From positions 98,530,729 through 98,594,728 of the forward strand of contig NC_085048.1 in NCBI RefSeq assembly GCF_963662255.1: DNA of 64,000 bases, read 5' to 3'. Position 1 is the first letter of the stretch. Each line of letters opens with the position of its first letter. This document shows, piece after piece, positions 24,056 to 38,836 of the stretch. Both the position numbers and the translations under genes were made by a program. The notes beneath the pieces were generated by a model. The model did no database searches. It was not told the DNA's origin and worked only from the letters and a program-made list of their open reading frames with translations. The stretch comes from Cinclus cinclus. Its lineage: Eukaryota; Chordata; Aves; Passeriformes; Cinclidae.

Positions 24056-27000
24056 GAATTCTTATTAAAAGGAAAATGTACACACATGAATACATCCATA
24101 TACACACACAGGCATGATTGAAGACCAGTCTGCTTAAAAAGCCCATAATTTTTAATCCAGTACAGGTTTCCAAAGATGACAGGTGAAGACAGCTGAAGGT
24201 TTATAGGAACAACCAGGAAACTATCTTAACAAGGGAATAGTATTATTGGTGGTGAAACTGAGGTATCTGGTACGTCCACACAATTCCATGGACAGTCTGC
24301 CTCTTCTGCAGACTCTGCTTTCTTTCAAGGCTCCCAACTTACATATTCACCATGCCTGAAAATGACTGATTTGGCCCTTATGTAGGTGTATTTCCAGAAA
24401 AGCATATTTACGTAGGAGGTGAAACATTATTTTCTTCTCTCAATAAAGAATTATTGGTAAAAGGAAAACAAAAATTACAACTGTTTTTCATTTATAGTCA
24501 TCTTCTCTGATAGGGACTGGATCAAAGACCAAAAATTCTAAGTATAATAATTTTATTTCACATGCATGAATTAGTATATGGGACAGCTAAATGCCAACTG
24601 GTATCATCAAGTTAAAAGACAGTGTTTTGTTACTCTTACTTACCATCTGTGGGGGAAATTTTAGTTCTGAAAGCAAAAGTGGCCTGTCAAAAATACTCTG
24701 TTAAAAGAAATTTTAAAAGAAGAGACAGGAAATGTTCATGCATATTGTTCATCTAAAGGAAAAAAAAAGAAAGACCATGCTGCAGAAGATAACAGAAATT
24801 ATGCATAAGTAGAGGTCCATGCTAACTTTCAGCAAGGCTTTAGCCTGTTGTTTTCATTTATATTTAAAATACAAAGACATTTTAATTAAATTAGCATTTA
24901 TATAGAGAGTTCTTAAATTAATGGAACATTTAAGAAATACCCAGCATATAAAATGACATCCTTTAAATTGCTAAAATACCTGGATAATATTTCAGCATGT
25001 GTAGCTTTTACTTTGGGGATAATTCTTTTGCCTGTCTGGGCAATAGTGTTTACCCTATACAATTTTTATCCACTAAAGACTCTATTGCTACATAAGATTC
25101 CCAGGAGCATAAAACAAGCCACAGTGAAAGCCCTTTGTCTCCTTTCTTAAATTAAACAGGACTGTCCATATCTTTTGAGGCATTAGCTTCCCTCCCCAGC
25201 TACCAGCTGGGGATGCTGGTCAGGCTGGAAGGAGAGCTGTAGTTCCCTGACACATCAGTGATGTTCTCCTGGTTCTGGAGTTTGTAGCAATGAAGAGGAA
25301 GTTTTATCCAGCAGTGCAATCGCACCTTTGTTAAGATAACTCTCACTGACATTTGAAAAGTCCAGCATCTTCAACAGGTCTGCCAGCAATGGAGATACCA
25401 AACCTAATTGGCAACCTTCCTGGAAGGTGTGGCCATGGAACACTGCAAAATACAGGTTTCAACTATCTGTCAGGAAAGGATCTGACCTAGGGGGTTCTGA
25501 CCACAGTGAGCAGCACCCTCTGTATCTCCTGGCACAGAAACACCTAAGGGCCAGGCCTGATGAAAACACCTGAAAACCACAGCTTGGTCAGGACATGGCT
25601 CATTCAATCACTATGAACACAGGATGCAGAAACTTCATACAATGTTAAAGTTTAGCCATATTTCATTTTTTATGTTTAGAGTATCTGAGTAATGATGTCA
25701 GAGAGAGGTTATTGTGCATAATATCACAGCATTAATGAATCTGTCACAGGCTGTGTGTATTGAAATTAGACCCAAAACAAGTTTACTGGCCAAAACACAA
25801 CAATTTGAATCAGCAACACTGAGTGCCAGTGATGACACTACCTAAAGACCCAAATCTGAAATGCAAAGGACAAACAGTGAACTGGAGTGGCCTCTTCTCT
25901 CAAATCTGTTACAATCTTGGATTCCATTTACTGGAAAACTACTAGTAAGGTCTGAATTTACTGAGAAATTGTATTTTTTTTTCCTTACCACAATTTAATA
26001 CACTTTATTGGATAATTAAAATTGCAAAGTTGCAAGGTAAATGTTCTAAAGGGTCTTTGGCTGACTGACTGACTCGTTGACTGACTGCAGAAGAAAACAC
26101 AGCCATGATATAGAATTCAGATAGAATGGATGAACTTGGCAATACATCCTGACTTTTTAAAAGGGTTATCTATAAATATTAGATAGATGCCAATGCATTT
26201 TAACTACATACCTTCATTGTGCTTATTTAACTCTTTGACCATTATGCAATATAACTCAGAACATTTAGATTGATGTCTCTGCTGAAATCAAAAACAAGAA
26301 ACCTTTTATATATTGCTAAGTACTGTCCAAGAATATTTAATGGGCTCCAGTGAAGATATAACTACAGTATATCTAAGGTAATGGAAAAAGATGTCCTCTA
26401 GCTCTGTTTATTAGGAAATGCATCATTATTAAATCTTTATCTATTCCATAAGAAAATAAGCAAAGGAGGAATAACTGTAGCAAGATGAATAGCCTATTAG
26501 AAGAAGATCTAAGAATACCTTTATTTCAAAATTGGATTAGAGGTATGACAGACTGCCACATAGCAAAAAAAGGTCAGTGCCATTTATCAAGGAATCTAAA
26601 ATTTGATAAAATGCATGTGTGTGCAGAAGGATCGTTTCATAAACACATTTTAGTGAATATGATACAATAAATTGAGCCTATGGACATGTGCTGAATAATT
26701 ATTTATGATAGCAGTAAAATGCGATCGTGGCATTTATTATTTCAGTGTTTTCTCCATGACAGGTAGGCTTTGTTTTTTTTTTTCCTTTGTAATTATGATT
26801 CACTTCTACATCTTTATTTTTAGTTTTTCTACTGCATATATCCACTTAACTGATATCGTATAAAAAACCCAACATTTTAAAAATGCCTCAACAAAATTAC
26901 AGACTTAATACCATGCTGCAGATCTAGAGCCTGAGAAAACATCTTTCTACATCAAAGAATACAAATTTGCCTAGTACCTCCAAGATCTACTAAAATATCT

Positions 27001-30000
27001 CATTTACATTACATTTCTATTAGATAAGAGTAATGCTCCCTGGTTTCTCATCTCTTCCTGCTATGAGTGAGGAAAGTTATAAAGATGCAAAAAAACAAAA
27101 GGACACAGATTTGAATTTTATGCCCAATAAGCCTTGTTATGAGGAGCTAAACAGATTTCATCAATGCAGAGATTTTGTAGTAGACAAGTTCCATCCAGAA
27201 CACTTTGGTACATATTGTTAATGTGCATTCAGTAAAATCTGGACTTTTAGGGACAATCTTCAGCCCCATCCTCTTGCAAATCTTATTTGCAGCCTCTCCT
27301 CTCTACAGCGATCACTCGTGCCAGTATAATATGAAAGAGGATTTCAGTACATGGGGAATAGCTTATTAATTTTACACAGCTCTTGAGCTATTTTGAAACC
27401 TACCCTGAAGAGTACTGTCAGCAGTAAAGAGTGATTATTTCCTCAGCTTTCTTGTCTTTTCATATTCAATCCATCTGCTTAGCACAATGGACTCACAACC
27501 TCTGACTGAAATTTCTAGATGCCACCATAATGCAAATATTAAAAACTGGAACATCCACTAAGATAAATAAAAGACATGCTACATGACATATTATTTTAAA
27601 AAAAATAAAATTATGAAAGAAAGCTACTGCTGACCTTGTTTCTGTGACTGCTGGCTCTTCATATCTCTGGGTACTGCACATGATAAATCAGAGAGTCTCA
27701 CTGCAATCTAGAAAGCCTTGGCCCGGTCATTGTCAGGAAAGATGGCCTGTGAAATCATCCTGATGGACTGCTAATTATGCTAACAGGCCTACAGTAAATG
27801 AAAGCAACTAATCCTTTTCAACAAAGCCGTCTTTCCTGAATGAAATCCTCACCTCATTCACATTTACTCTTGGAATCAAGAGGAAATACTTTCCTTACTG
27901 ATGCCAACATTCAAACATCCAGAGCAATTACATGGAGAGGGAACATTTAAATGGCAAACAGTATCTGTAAAACAAAATGACTCGAGGTGAAGCCACTAGT
28001 TCAAATCCCGACTCAATGCATTATGACTGGCCTTCTCACTTAATAGACATCAGATACAATGAGCAACTGGAATTACAAGATAAGCAGAGAACAATATTTA
28101 AAGGAACTGGCCCTCTTATGGACACAAAAACGTAAAGAATGATGGGGAGTTTGGAAAGATTTTACTTATACCAAAAGACAGGCAAACCTCATCTGTGATG
28201 GCATGAGAGCTCAAAGTTTGGTGTTCTGGTGTACACAAAGATCCATATTTTAGCCCTTTTCTACATCTAAAATAATTACAATAGCTCTGTAAAAATCAAA
28301 CCAGATAACTGTGAAGTTACTCCGTGGGGAGGGGTGAGGGAAACACAGAAATTTTTACAAGGAGAAAACATGTCTATCTTAAACTGAGGTATGCTGTCTG
28401 CTCAACTCATTTTCCTTTTCTTCTTGCCCTCTGCCATGTCTTTGCACGCCCCTTTATCTGTTTAGGATTCTTTTCCACATGTCATTTCTGTGAATTCCAC
28501 AGTGTGACCAACACAGCAGAGGAAGGAAGAGTGGTATTTGTTCAGTAACTAGCACATTGTTTTAAAGCTCCTGGATCTTAGCATTGGCACAACACAACGG
28601 AATGAAATGGAAACACAGAAATCTTTTTCCCATTCCAGGCTGCTGTGTGACTTATGAGAGATGCTTTTCACATTTAGGTTGGCAGAGTTGTGTGTATTCC
28701 TGGGGAAAAAAACAGGAATGTTCATGGCTGTTCATTGTATACACAAACACAAGCAAAGGCAGAGTAGAATAATCCTTAACCTCTGAGTGCTGTTTTGGAT
28801 TGACACGCATCAGTGGGAATAGCCCTGCCCAAAGAATTGCTCACAGAGGGATGACTGAAAACCAGCATATGCTGAGCCAGCATGGGATCTGCTCTAAGCT
28901 GTGCCAGTGGAGAACAGGGTGTTACACGCTCTGGCCATGCCCCAGATCCGGCTCTTACATCACAGGCAAGTGCACAAGGGACACAGAGGGAATTTTCAGG
29001 TGGTAAATTTGGCCAGTGTGTGATTCCTTTGAGTCATTCAAGAGGAGGTGAATGCAAAGCTGATTCACTGTCTCAGCTCCTCTCTGTGAAACAGAAATAA
29101 CCAATCCAGACAAATCTGTGCCAAGATAGGCAGCAGTGCTAGAGAGACACCAGTGTATATGCAGGAAAAGGGTTAATGCATGTGCTAGTTTTCCACATGA
29201 CAGGAACAGATTTTTTAGCAATGTTGAACTCATTTACACTAAGTCTCATTTAGCAATAATGACTGCTCATTTTCTCCCTCTGATCTTCCTTGTTCTGCAA
29301 ACTATACTTTGTCAGTTAACTGACCCCTACAGAATACAGAAGTACCACCACACACTGTATGCACATGTAAATTTATTCCTAGATTGCATATAATTATTTT
29401 TTCTTTTAGTTTTTCTTCCATTTCAATTAATTACATTTGGAAAAAGGAAATACGGAAGACATCGATTTTCAAATAGCCAGCTGAGCTCAAGTTAATTACT
29501 TGAAACAAACAAAAAAGTTTTTGCAAAATCCCAACTTATTTATTTTCTCACACCACTGTTGCTATGACCAGCTTAGGATAAGTCTTTCTCACATCTCCAG
29601 CAGTGACCTTGTACTGAAACACCGACATTTGTCCCTATCTCACATGCCAGAAAACCAATATAGGATACAGTGATTTCAGTGAAACCACCTTTCCAAAGTC
29701 TGTAAGTTTCATGGCAAGGAAATGTTATCCATTGTTATACAAGAACAATTAATAGATAGGATCTCAGGAAACTTTAGGTGAGTCATTGTAATTTGTATCA
29801 GCATCATAGATGTCTCTATTGATATGTAGAAGATATATCACATGTTTTTCCCAGTTTAATTATTTACCTTTGCTGGCCTTAGGCTCTTTGAAGCTAAGCT
29901 TCTGCAGGCTTACACGAGAGCTGCATTTTCATTTAGATAATCACAGAACTGACAAAACCACTGCTAGCTGCTACTGAGATTTAAGTGTCTGGGTTAGGCA

Positions 30001-31934
30001 TTTACAGGCCACTGTTCTTGGCAGACCAATACTCCTCTTATCTACATGCTTAACTGCAGTTTTGCAGTGTTTTGAACAGTAAGAAAGTCAAACATCTCAA
30101 AATAAAATGCTTGGTTTTGCTGTTGTTGCTGCAAAATTACGTTGCGACTATTCTTCCTTAAGCAAGTTCCCTCTGTAAATGTCATACAGTGGATTTTACT
30201 ACACTCATGTCAGACAACAGCTAAAGCTGTCAAATTGTGCTGAGTGGTGAAAAGAAGCTTCAAGAGCTAATGTGAGAAAATGCTACAAAAGTTAAAAATC
30301 ATCATTACAAAATTAGCTCTGGCTTCAATCTTAGCTCTGGCTTCAATCTTAATGTATGACTGGGTTCCCATTAGCAGTCAGCAGAGGCAAAATAATCATT
30401 TGGCCTATGTACCCTCATGCATAACACCCCTAGCCAGCAATTTCTAACACCACCATATTGCAAGTTTCTTAGACATAGGACTTGCAAAATAAAGTCTTTG
30501 AATTGATGAGGTATAATGGGAGCAGTCATAGTGCCACAAGTTTAGTATAATTTCCAAGAAATAAAAAGTTGCTTGGAAAAACTTTCAAGCAATAAAATAA
30601 CTATGTTTTTTACCCTCACCTTCACTTGCCCATGTAATGTTCTATTCAGGCTCACTTGAGAAAACAGGTTCTTTAGAAAGAGGACATTCACAGCGTTTCT
30701 ATTTTTTTAGAGTAATCAACAGCAGTATTTGAGAGCTGCTCTGAATGCCAGGGTTGGGGAGCATGCCCCAGGCAGATTTAAAACCCACAGCAAGGCAAAC
30801 TGCAAACACAAACCAGCCTGAGAAGAGGATGAGTGCAAAGATGGGGCTTGGATGAGTGCCACAGAATGTTTTGACCAACTGGGACACCAGGATTTTAAGA
30901 CACATCCATTTAGACACAGCCAAAGGGGCTAATCTCACATCTGTTGCTTTGTCACAACTTCTAAACTCTGCTCTGTGGGCACTGACTATCCAAACCCAAA
31001 GGAACAGCATGATTCAATTCATGCTCATATGTTTTCCATAAATATGGCAATTCATTATATTCACTGAAAGCTCCCTCATAATTCTTGCCACGTGAAATAA
31101 AGTGAACACATCAACTAACTGCACCAAAAAATTTAAAAAATGCACTTTTGCATTATTATTTGCAATATTTTGTTCACAGTTTCAGCAGCATTATTTTAGG
31201 GAGGGGGACCAGGACAGAAGCACTGTGTGCTTGAGACACATTGTGTCTGACAGAAGCAAAACAAATCATGTCATGAAGTGGAAATTTTGGGTTTGACCTC
31301 AATAAAATCAAATCAGGCTTGGGTCAACAACTAGAAACAGTGCCTTTTGTAGCACTCAGCTCCTTCACATCATTTCATCTCCACTGGTCAGTCGGGAGGA
31401 GCCAAGCCTGTGGCAATTTGTCCCCATCTCCTCTCCACCTACTTCCCAGGGCTCTAGAGCCGCTGTCACTGGGAAAGTAAACCAACTCCAGTGATTCAGC
31501 AATGAAAACATGGATTAAGACCATATATGATTCTTCTTCAAGGTAGAGAAACTTTCTCATGTTTTTTTTAAATTTCTCCAAGTCTAGTCATTCTCTGTTC
31601 TTTATTTTACAAATGTAGATGAGCTGAATTAATTAAGTAAATTAGAGAAGCCCTAACTCAGTTGCAGATATTCAGGGATAAAAGAACACATTTAGAAAGC
31701 AGTCAGCTTGCTTTAGAAGCTTGTTGGCATTTCTTTGCATGTACAGCTGCAGTAAAAGAGAGCTAAAGAAAGAGTGTGCACTTCGAACATTTTGGAGTAG
31801 TTGTCCAAGGGCATCCCCTGCTAAGGCCCTCAAACATTAGAAGGATCTGAGCAAATCTTCTGTTGCTGAGCCTCTGTCTCTCCATGTTTGAGCAGCAAGC
31901 TCTTCAGGAAATAGCTAGCTATGGATCTTATGGA
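24056..31934. other. Unique intronic sequence
   Basis: About 7.9 kb of AT-rich sequence. The only small repeats noted are a short GACT run at 26060-26090 and the 18-bp tandem duplication at 30313-30348. No exon, RNA or transposon body recognised. Confidence 0.5.
30313..30348. repeat. Perfect 18-bp tandem duplication
   Basis: TTAGCTCTGGCTTCAATC occurs twice head to tail with no mismatch, which suggests a recent duplication. Confidence 0.95.
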
Positions 31935-31964
31935 ACAAACAAACAAACAAACAAACAAACAAAA
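31935..31964. repeat. (ACAA)n microsatellite
   Basis: About seven ACAA units. Confidence 0.9.
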
Positions 31965-32106
31965 GACTATGTACATTCCTCACCTTTCCAGGTAAACCTT
32001 GCCTCAGCTCCAACCTTGTCTGGCCTTCTGGGATTCAGGATCCCAGATACCACAATATCACATACTTATTGTATAAGCACACTTTCTTTGTCAACCAAGC
32101 CCCAGG

Positions 32107-32157
32107 AAAAAAAAAAAAAAAAAAAGCAAAAAAAAAAGCAAAATAAAAAAAGCAAAG
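32107..32157. repeat. A-rich tract with GC interruptions
   Basis: A run of 19 A followed by GCAAAA-type units. No retrocopy body recognised. Confidence 0.85.
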
Positions 32158-35100
32158 CCTTTTGACTCCTAGGCCACCTACAGTGCATGAGCCAGTCATA
32201 AGCTTAATCTGGGCTGTTTTGGTGGATTGGACCATTGCAGTGCTTTCAGAAATCCAGAATTATTTTTTTCTACAGTGATTCAATAATCACAGATCAGAGA
32301 TGATGACTACTTCTAACCATGGCACCCTCCCTACCAGCTTATCCCAGTCCTATGGAGTGACATTGAGCAGCACTTTTTCTTCCATCTTCCTTTCCCACTT
32401 TAATTCACTGGCTCATTTTTTCAGTCAATTAATGGGGAAAGGAATAATTAATTCTATTTTTCTGACCAGTTGTATCTGTGGTTAATGACTATTGTCACTG
32501 AGTAGTATTTTAACATTTCAACTCTTAGAGAAACTCTCTCTTTTTCAACTCACCACTATGGACTATTTTCTCCTTATCACAGAACAACTGTGATATGTAA
32601 GAACATGCATGTGCCTGTGCACAAATGTATATAAAGTCATGAGAAAGAGGCAGAGAAGGCCCTTACAGACATCCTTGTAGCTATTCAGAAGGAAAATAAT
32701 ATCTAAATGATGGTAAGTACATGGCCCCTCTCTGTTTGTTGCTTTTAATTGTACAGAAGAGTGGTTTTATTTATAATAAATTTTCTTTCATCGAATTAGA
32801 CTATTCCATTCTTCTCATAATCACAGCTATATTCACAAGTCAGCTTATTATCACAGCAAGATCTATCAGCTCTGCCCACACTGTATTTACAAACTAGAAA
32901 GGAAGTTGTTAACTTAGAAAAATGCATTACAGATACTGTGATAGACATGAGGACATCAAACTTAATCACAGAGAGATAAATTAACTGAGTCTGGGGACAG
33001 ACAAGAAGGAGGTCAGCAAAGTCGTCTTGATTACTCAGAAAGGTTAAGAACTACTGCAAACTTTGACCAAGGAAAGACAAAAGATAAACTTCAGTGAACT
33101 AAACTATGTGATCCATTGAATCACAATAATCAAGCTTGGTTTACCATGGTAATGACCATCTGGGTGAGAAAGGGGACAAAATATTAGAACTGCAGAATTG
33201 GTTGTGCTTAAATCACACTGGGCACAGTAGTTTTGTCTACAGAGTTCTTCCTTGGCAAATGAAGAGACAGAAGGAAATTTCCCTTTAAATCCAAGTCAGC
33301 TTTTCACTATCAGAAAAAAATCCATCTTTGAATATTAGAAACAGCGGGAAGTACACTGCATTGAATGCTAAATTAATTTATTCTGATAACTTATTTCAAA
33401 CAGTATTTGATTAAAAGACAATAGACATGCTTTAAATCTAAAAAACATGGTTACCACAGGCTGGTGTTGCTGATATGTGACAACAGCATTGTTTTTTATT
33501 TAGCTCTTGTAAAGGCACCCCAGTCAATCAATAGCTATGCATGTACCAAGGCAGTGGGACTTGTATAAAGATGCTTATCAGAAATCCATGAGCAACATTC
33601 CACTTTTGATTACAGTGCTGCAGACTGTCCCCAATCCTGCTGAAGACTGTGTGCCTCCTTGACAAGCCATACTGACAGAAATAATAATATAGAAACCCCA
33701 CTTCCTAATATGCATATCCAACTGCACAGCCAATTAACCACTATGCTGACTGAAATTGCTTTGTTGTTCATCCCATTCCAACTGATGTTAATACTTTGGC
33801 AGCTGATGGGGATAATAACTGATGGAGCATATTGGAAATTTTGCAAGGGGATATAAAATTTATATAATTTAAAGACATTGAGAAAGCTACTATGCTTGAC
33901 AGTACTAAAACCTGAGAATGTCTAAATGTTTTGTGAAAGAAGTACTCAGAGCAAGAGAACCATTATGTATTGGAAAATCTGTGAATGAAAAGGAGGCATT
34001 TAAAAAGATTGTGATATACAAACAGGTTTGAAATAACATTTTAAAAGGCAATTATAAGATGAAAATGAGACTTTTTCACCTCTACCTCTAACATCACACT
34101 GAGTAACAATGCTTGAACATCTGGAAACATTTGCATTTGAAGTTTTAATTAAAATATAACTCTTTTCTGCAACATAAGCACATTGTAACCAAAAAAAAAA
34201 AAAGTCATTTCATTTAGCCTAATCTCTAAAACTACTTGTTTTATTACCTTTATAGACCAAAAGAACAATTTCAGTGTATTAAAAAAAATAATAAAAGGCC
34301 ATAAAATTATTTTACCTACACTAGTAAATTGCAGTTTTCTTACAGAAATAAAATGTTTTCTATACATCATATGGACATCTTTCAAAATTGTCTGTGTCAT
34401 ATATTTCACAATGGTGGTATAAATTATTTCACTGCCACACTGCAATTCTAGTCCTGCAGTTCTTATTTGGTGAAAACTCCTGTGGAGTTCAACAGGCATC
34501 TTCCCTGAGCAAGAGCTGCCTGACCAGGCTGCTTTATACTCCAGTACCTGTGAGCTGGTGACTCTGCTGCAGAAGTCTCTCCAAATGGATCCAGAGCACA
34601 TGAGCTCTACCAACAATGGTGAAGCAGAGCCTGGAAGGAGCTGGTCTAGTTCAGGAGTGGGAGATCAATATGTGTGTCCCTGCTGCCACATCATGCTCTG
34701 GATGGAAAACACTGGAGGAGTAGATGCGCTGTGGTAACACACCATCCTCATCTGTCAGCTCCAAAACATGCCAACTTCTATTCCTCAAAACTCTCATTTT
34801 CTGCAAATCTGTTCTTCCTGCTCAGCAACTTGGCTGCTAAAGCTCAACCTCCTAAATCCCTCTACTGTTCCACCACAAAGGACATTAGCACCAACCCAAA
34901 CTGACACTTTATGAAGATCTGCTCCCAGAACCCCATTCTGTTTACTTCAGACTGTCTCTGGTCCTCCTAAACCCTTGTCCACATGTTGGTCCTAAGCCTC
35001 ATTGAGTCAAAACTCTTCTGGCACCAAGTTAACTCAGGCCTTTATGTTCACAACCCCTACTACACACAGAACTTAGCTCTTTCTGCTCTGTCAGCTGGCA

Positions 35101-36684
35101 CACCCTATTCCCTCTCCATTTTTGCCTTTTATTTCCAAGCACATACAAATACTAACATGCAGATTTTGTAATTCACCTCCTGGCTCCTATTCCCACAAAT
35201 TTAAAACAAACAAACAAACAAAAAACTTAGAATCAAGTTTGTATTTATCCTCAACAAGATTCTGAGAGCACAGAAAGGAGAAGCAATCAGAAGTGGACAC
35301 ACTGTGCTTGTCCTTTGGTAACAGAAATGGGAAGCCATAAAAGTGTAGACAGTAAAGAAGTGTTTGCAGGAAGGCAGGAGTGAATGAGGATGATGACAGC
35401 CATCCATATGGCTATACTTTTAACATATTCAACATGCAATTTTCCCTTCACACGTGATCCATCCTGTCCCTGAATTCTAAAAGGAACAGATTTCCTTTAT
35501 CAAAAGTTACCAAGGAATTTGAAACCTCTTTCTTTTTCTTATAGGTTTTGCCATGGACCACCCCTGCTTTTGTAATCTAGAGTATGAACTGGTTCTACTT
35601 GGGAAAAAAAACCCTGACTTCATGGCAGATATAGCTATATCAAAAACAATAGCCACCTTCTTAAAAGGATCAAGGAGATAAATCATCAAATAAACCACAT
35701 GCTACAAGAGACACTGGTGAGGGCTGAGCAGTGTATAATTTATATATGTGAACATTAGTTTTTCTTTTACTTCTCAGTACTTCTCTTTACATTGTTAATG
35801 TTATGATCCACAAAATTATTTTCTTATTCCTTCCTGTGGTTAAACTTTCACATCTTTCACCCATCTTTCACCTGAGTTTAATGAGAGCAAGAAAGCAAAA
35901 TTGAAAAAAAAGAAATCATTTGGCCAGACTGGAAAGACATTTAATTTTTACTTTTATTGTATTAAAAGACGGTGTGCTGAACTACTTTTTGTCTAATATG
36001 GTGAGCTAATTGCTTGGTTGGGATTCTGTTTATGTCTCTGCGAGGCACAGTACTGTCCAGTAAAACTACATGAGATCACACTACTAAGCAAAATCTCAGT
36101 AAAATTACCTGATGAGAATGTGAGCAGCAAGACTGTGGTTTGTTTTTTTTAAGAAATGGAAGAAATCCAACCATGCCGGGCTTTTGGCTTTGCTTATACT
36201 ACTAGCTGAAATTGTGTTGGCTCAAGGAAAACTGAAAGATTAGAAAAAATAAACCCAAGAGGGTGGGGGTGTCAGGGCTAGCCAGTGCCAGGGGTAAAGA
36301 GAAAAGGTGTGGATGTCTGAGTGCTGTGGTGACCTTTATTGAGTGCCTGAACAAAGTAATCATTTCTCCTTTCTTTCACACTTGTAATTCACCATATTAG
36401 AGAGCAAAGCTTCCATTTGGGATTGACTAATTGACCTGCCCTAAAAGCTCTTTTCTACTTTTAGCAGGTATGATGCTGCAAAAAGCTGACAAAGTAACAA
36501 AAAAAAAGCTGCTATGAGGTCACTATAAAAACTACAATTTTTTATGTGCAATGGTATTAGACTAGAACAAAATACCTGCAAAACCGAATGGAGCTAAGGT
36601 TGACAGATAGAAGCCTGAGAAGTAAATTCTCACCTGACTAAGTCAGCAGGGTCTAGGGACACTGGAGAGGAGCAGGTAAGGAAC

Positions 36685-36690
<6 letters not shown>
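32158..36690. other. Unique intronic sequence
   Basis: AT-rich sequence with only a short (CAAA)n at 35204-35225 and a run of 12 or more A near 34190. A 155-codon minus-strand open frame at 34149-34616 has no family signature and is not called. Confidence 0.5.

Positions 36691-36740
<50 letters not shown>
36691..36740. repeat. (AC)25 microsatellite
   Basis: Twenty-five perfect AC units; likely polymorphic. Confidence 0.97.
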
Positions 36741-36742
<2 letters not shown>

Positions 36743-38199
36743 CCTTCTCCCTCCCTCTGACAGATGCTTAGAGATGCAGTGTTGGGCTCCACAGGAACTG
36801 TGCCCAACACTGCTCAGCCTGAGACAGAAATGCTTCTGTCACGCTTACAGAAGCAAATGGGAACCCCTCTCTGAAAAATTAATAACAAAAAGAATTAAAT
36901 GTTTTAAAATGCTGTCAGATAGCAGAATTTCTCTCAAGCACAGGAAAGCAGAGTTATCAAGTAAACATTCTGAAATGCCAGCTTATGACAGAGAACATCC
37001 CTCTTTTCATAAAATCAGCTACTTAACTTCTGGAGAGGCTCCTGGGCTTCCCTTCCTTAAGTGGCAGCTCCACCTCTTCATATTTCATTTCCTTTAAAAA
37101 GACTTCTTTCTTCTGAGAAACCTGCCTTTTTACACATCACTCTTTGACTGGGTCCAAGGTAATGTTTTCTGGCAAAAGCTGTGATTTTAAAATGCTTTCT
37201 AAGGAATCACAGCTGGTACCTCTACAATCATGTTTATTTTCCCCTCATCCTTTTAGCCTTCCCTCAAACAAATAACAAGCCCCTACATGATAAACCCATA
37301 TGGGTAGAAATTGAGAACAGTAAGCATATACATATATGTGCACACACATACATCTTTAGTTCTCCCCTGTAGCACATACATCACAGAACATGCAGCATTC
37401 TCAGTCTTGCACTGCCTCAAGTGCACTACAGAGTGGTGGCCTGAATTTTTCAATTGCTTTGTTTTTAATTAGACCAGTCATATAAGTTTTTAGAAAATAA
37501 CAAAATGCTTAAGAAGAAGCATTTCTGTGCATCTTTTCTAGCAGTTATGTATCAAAGGGTATTTACCACACAGTGGGAGTTTTCAGGTAAACAACGCTAC
37601 CGTTTCCTACCAATACCAGCATTGTTAATCACTGGAAAAAATCCAGTAATTCCTAACTACCTCGTGCCTACAACTAGGTCATCTTGCACAGAGAAGTAAA
37701 GGTTAAGTACAAGATCTTTTTTACTTTGGAAAGCCTGTAAATGACATCGCATGGTCGGGCAAATGAAGCAAGGCAACACGAGAAAATGAAGAAGAATGAA
37801 GCTGTATAATCTAATCAGAAACCAACAAAGGGGTTTCTTCTTCTTCCCTTCCTCCCTCGGAGACAAAGGGAGGCTTTAAATTCTTAAAAACACAGTCTGG
37901 TGTTTCGCTTTCTTTGGCAGCTTTTGGTACTACCGAACATATGCATGCACACCTATTCTGCATGTATTGATGTGCAGGTTCCCGCAAGTCTGCGTGCAAA
38001 AAGAAAGAGAACTGCACGGGGCCCTCCAAAAGGCACTGAAGCAGCTTCCTGTCACTTCACAAACTAACTACCGGAGCACTGTCGTTCTTAAGCAAAATGT
38101 ATTTGCACCTGGAAGGAATTTCATCTCCGTCCCTTTGCTGCCCGCTACACTGGGCATCGCCTCCCTCAGTGTCTCAGCGCTTACCGCTCCCCCGATCCC
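36741..38199. other. Intronic sequence approaching the CpG island
   Basis: Ordinary unique sequence. GC and CpG content climb from about 37.9 kb. No exon recognised. Confidence 0.5.
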
Positions 38200-38830
38200 C
38201 CGCATAATGAGCTGACCTTTGCTTTAGTTCACTGACTTTCGACCAGTTAATGAACTGGAAGCAGCACCATCATCACCAGCGGCTTAAGCAGAGCACCGGC
38301 TCCCTCCCCGCCCCTCGCTCCGCGCTGGGGTCCCCGGGCGCCCTGCCCTGCCTCCGCCGTGGGGGCGGCTTGCCCTGAGCGAGTGTACCCCGCACCGGGG
38401 CAGGGAGGGGACGGGGTGGGGGGAAACAAGGCGGGCCGCTCCCAGCCGGGGGTCCCAGCTCCGGGCGCCTCCGGGCTGGGCTTTCCAGGCAGCTCCCTCT
38501 GCGGCGGGGCAGGGAGCGGCGGGTGCGGGAGAGCCTCCGCCAACCCCGCGGGGCGCACGGCTCGGGCACGCCGCCGGCCCCAGGGGATGCCCGGCAGCAT
38601 CACCCCCGCCCAGCCCGGACCGCCCGAGCCCCCCGCCCCGCCGGGAGCGGAGGGACGGGCCGGATCCCGCATGACGGGGCTCCCGGCGGGCCCGGCCCCG
38701 CAGCCCAGCCCTTCCTTCTCCGCCGTGCTCCTCACACTCCCCCCCCCGCCCCCCGAGGAGTCCCGCAGCCCGCGCCTGAGCTCCGCGGGGCGGCGCGCCC
38801 CCGACCGCGCAGGGACCGAGCGGCACCCGA

Positions 38831-38836
38831 ACCCAC
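38831..38836 (-). other. NRXN1: 5' splice site of NRXN1 beta exon 1
   Basis: On the minus strand the exon ends ...GGACACG and the intron begins GTGGGT. This gives a phase-1 junction after the codon for His80. In known beta-neurexin the next exon completes an alanine codon and continues into the LNS domain, which fits. Matches to the donor consensus are GT at +1/+2, G at +5 and T at +6. Confidence 0.9.

Larger units (their letters stand above)
1..38836 (-). other. NRXN1: NRXN1 intron following beta exon 1 (also alpha intron)
   Basis: Everything left of the beta donor is intron for both beta and alpha transcripts, read right to left, and it continues beyond the window. I looked for the LNS6 exon (starting with the beta-sandwich motif TTYIFSKGG), the splice-site-4 exon and other alpha exons, and recognised none. 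The content is AT-rich unique sequence, CR1 and LTR fragments and microsatellites, listed separately. This assignment rests on the known gene layout, in which the beta promoter lies inside a large alpha intron. Confidence 0.85.

Noticed and set aside
27033..27221. Short plus-strand frame with protein-like composition (Lys/Glu/Cys-rich)
   Set aside because: Could be a retrocopy scrap, but no known family was recognised and no poly(A) tail or longer homology is visible.
34149..34616. Minus-strand frame of 155 codons
   Set aside because: No family motif and composition typical of AT-rich DNA; chance frame.
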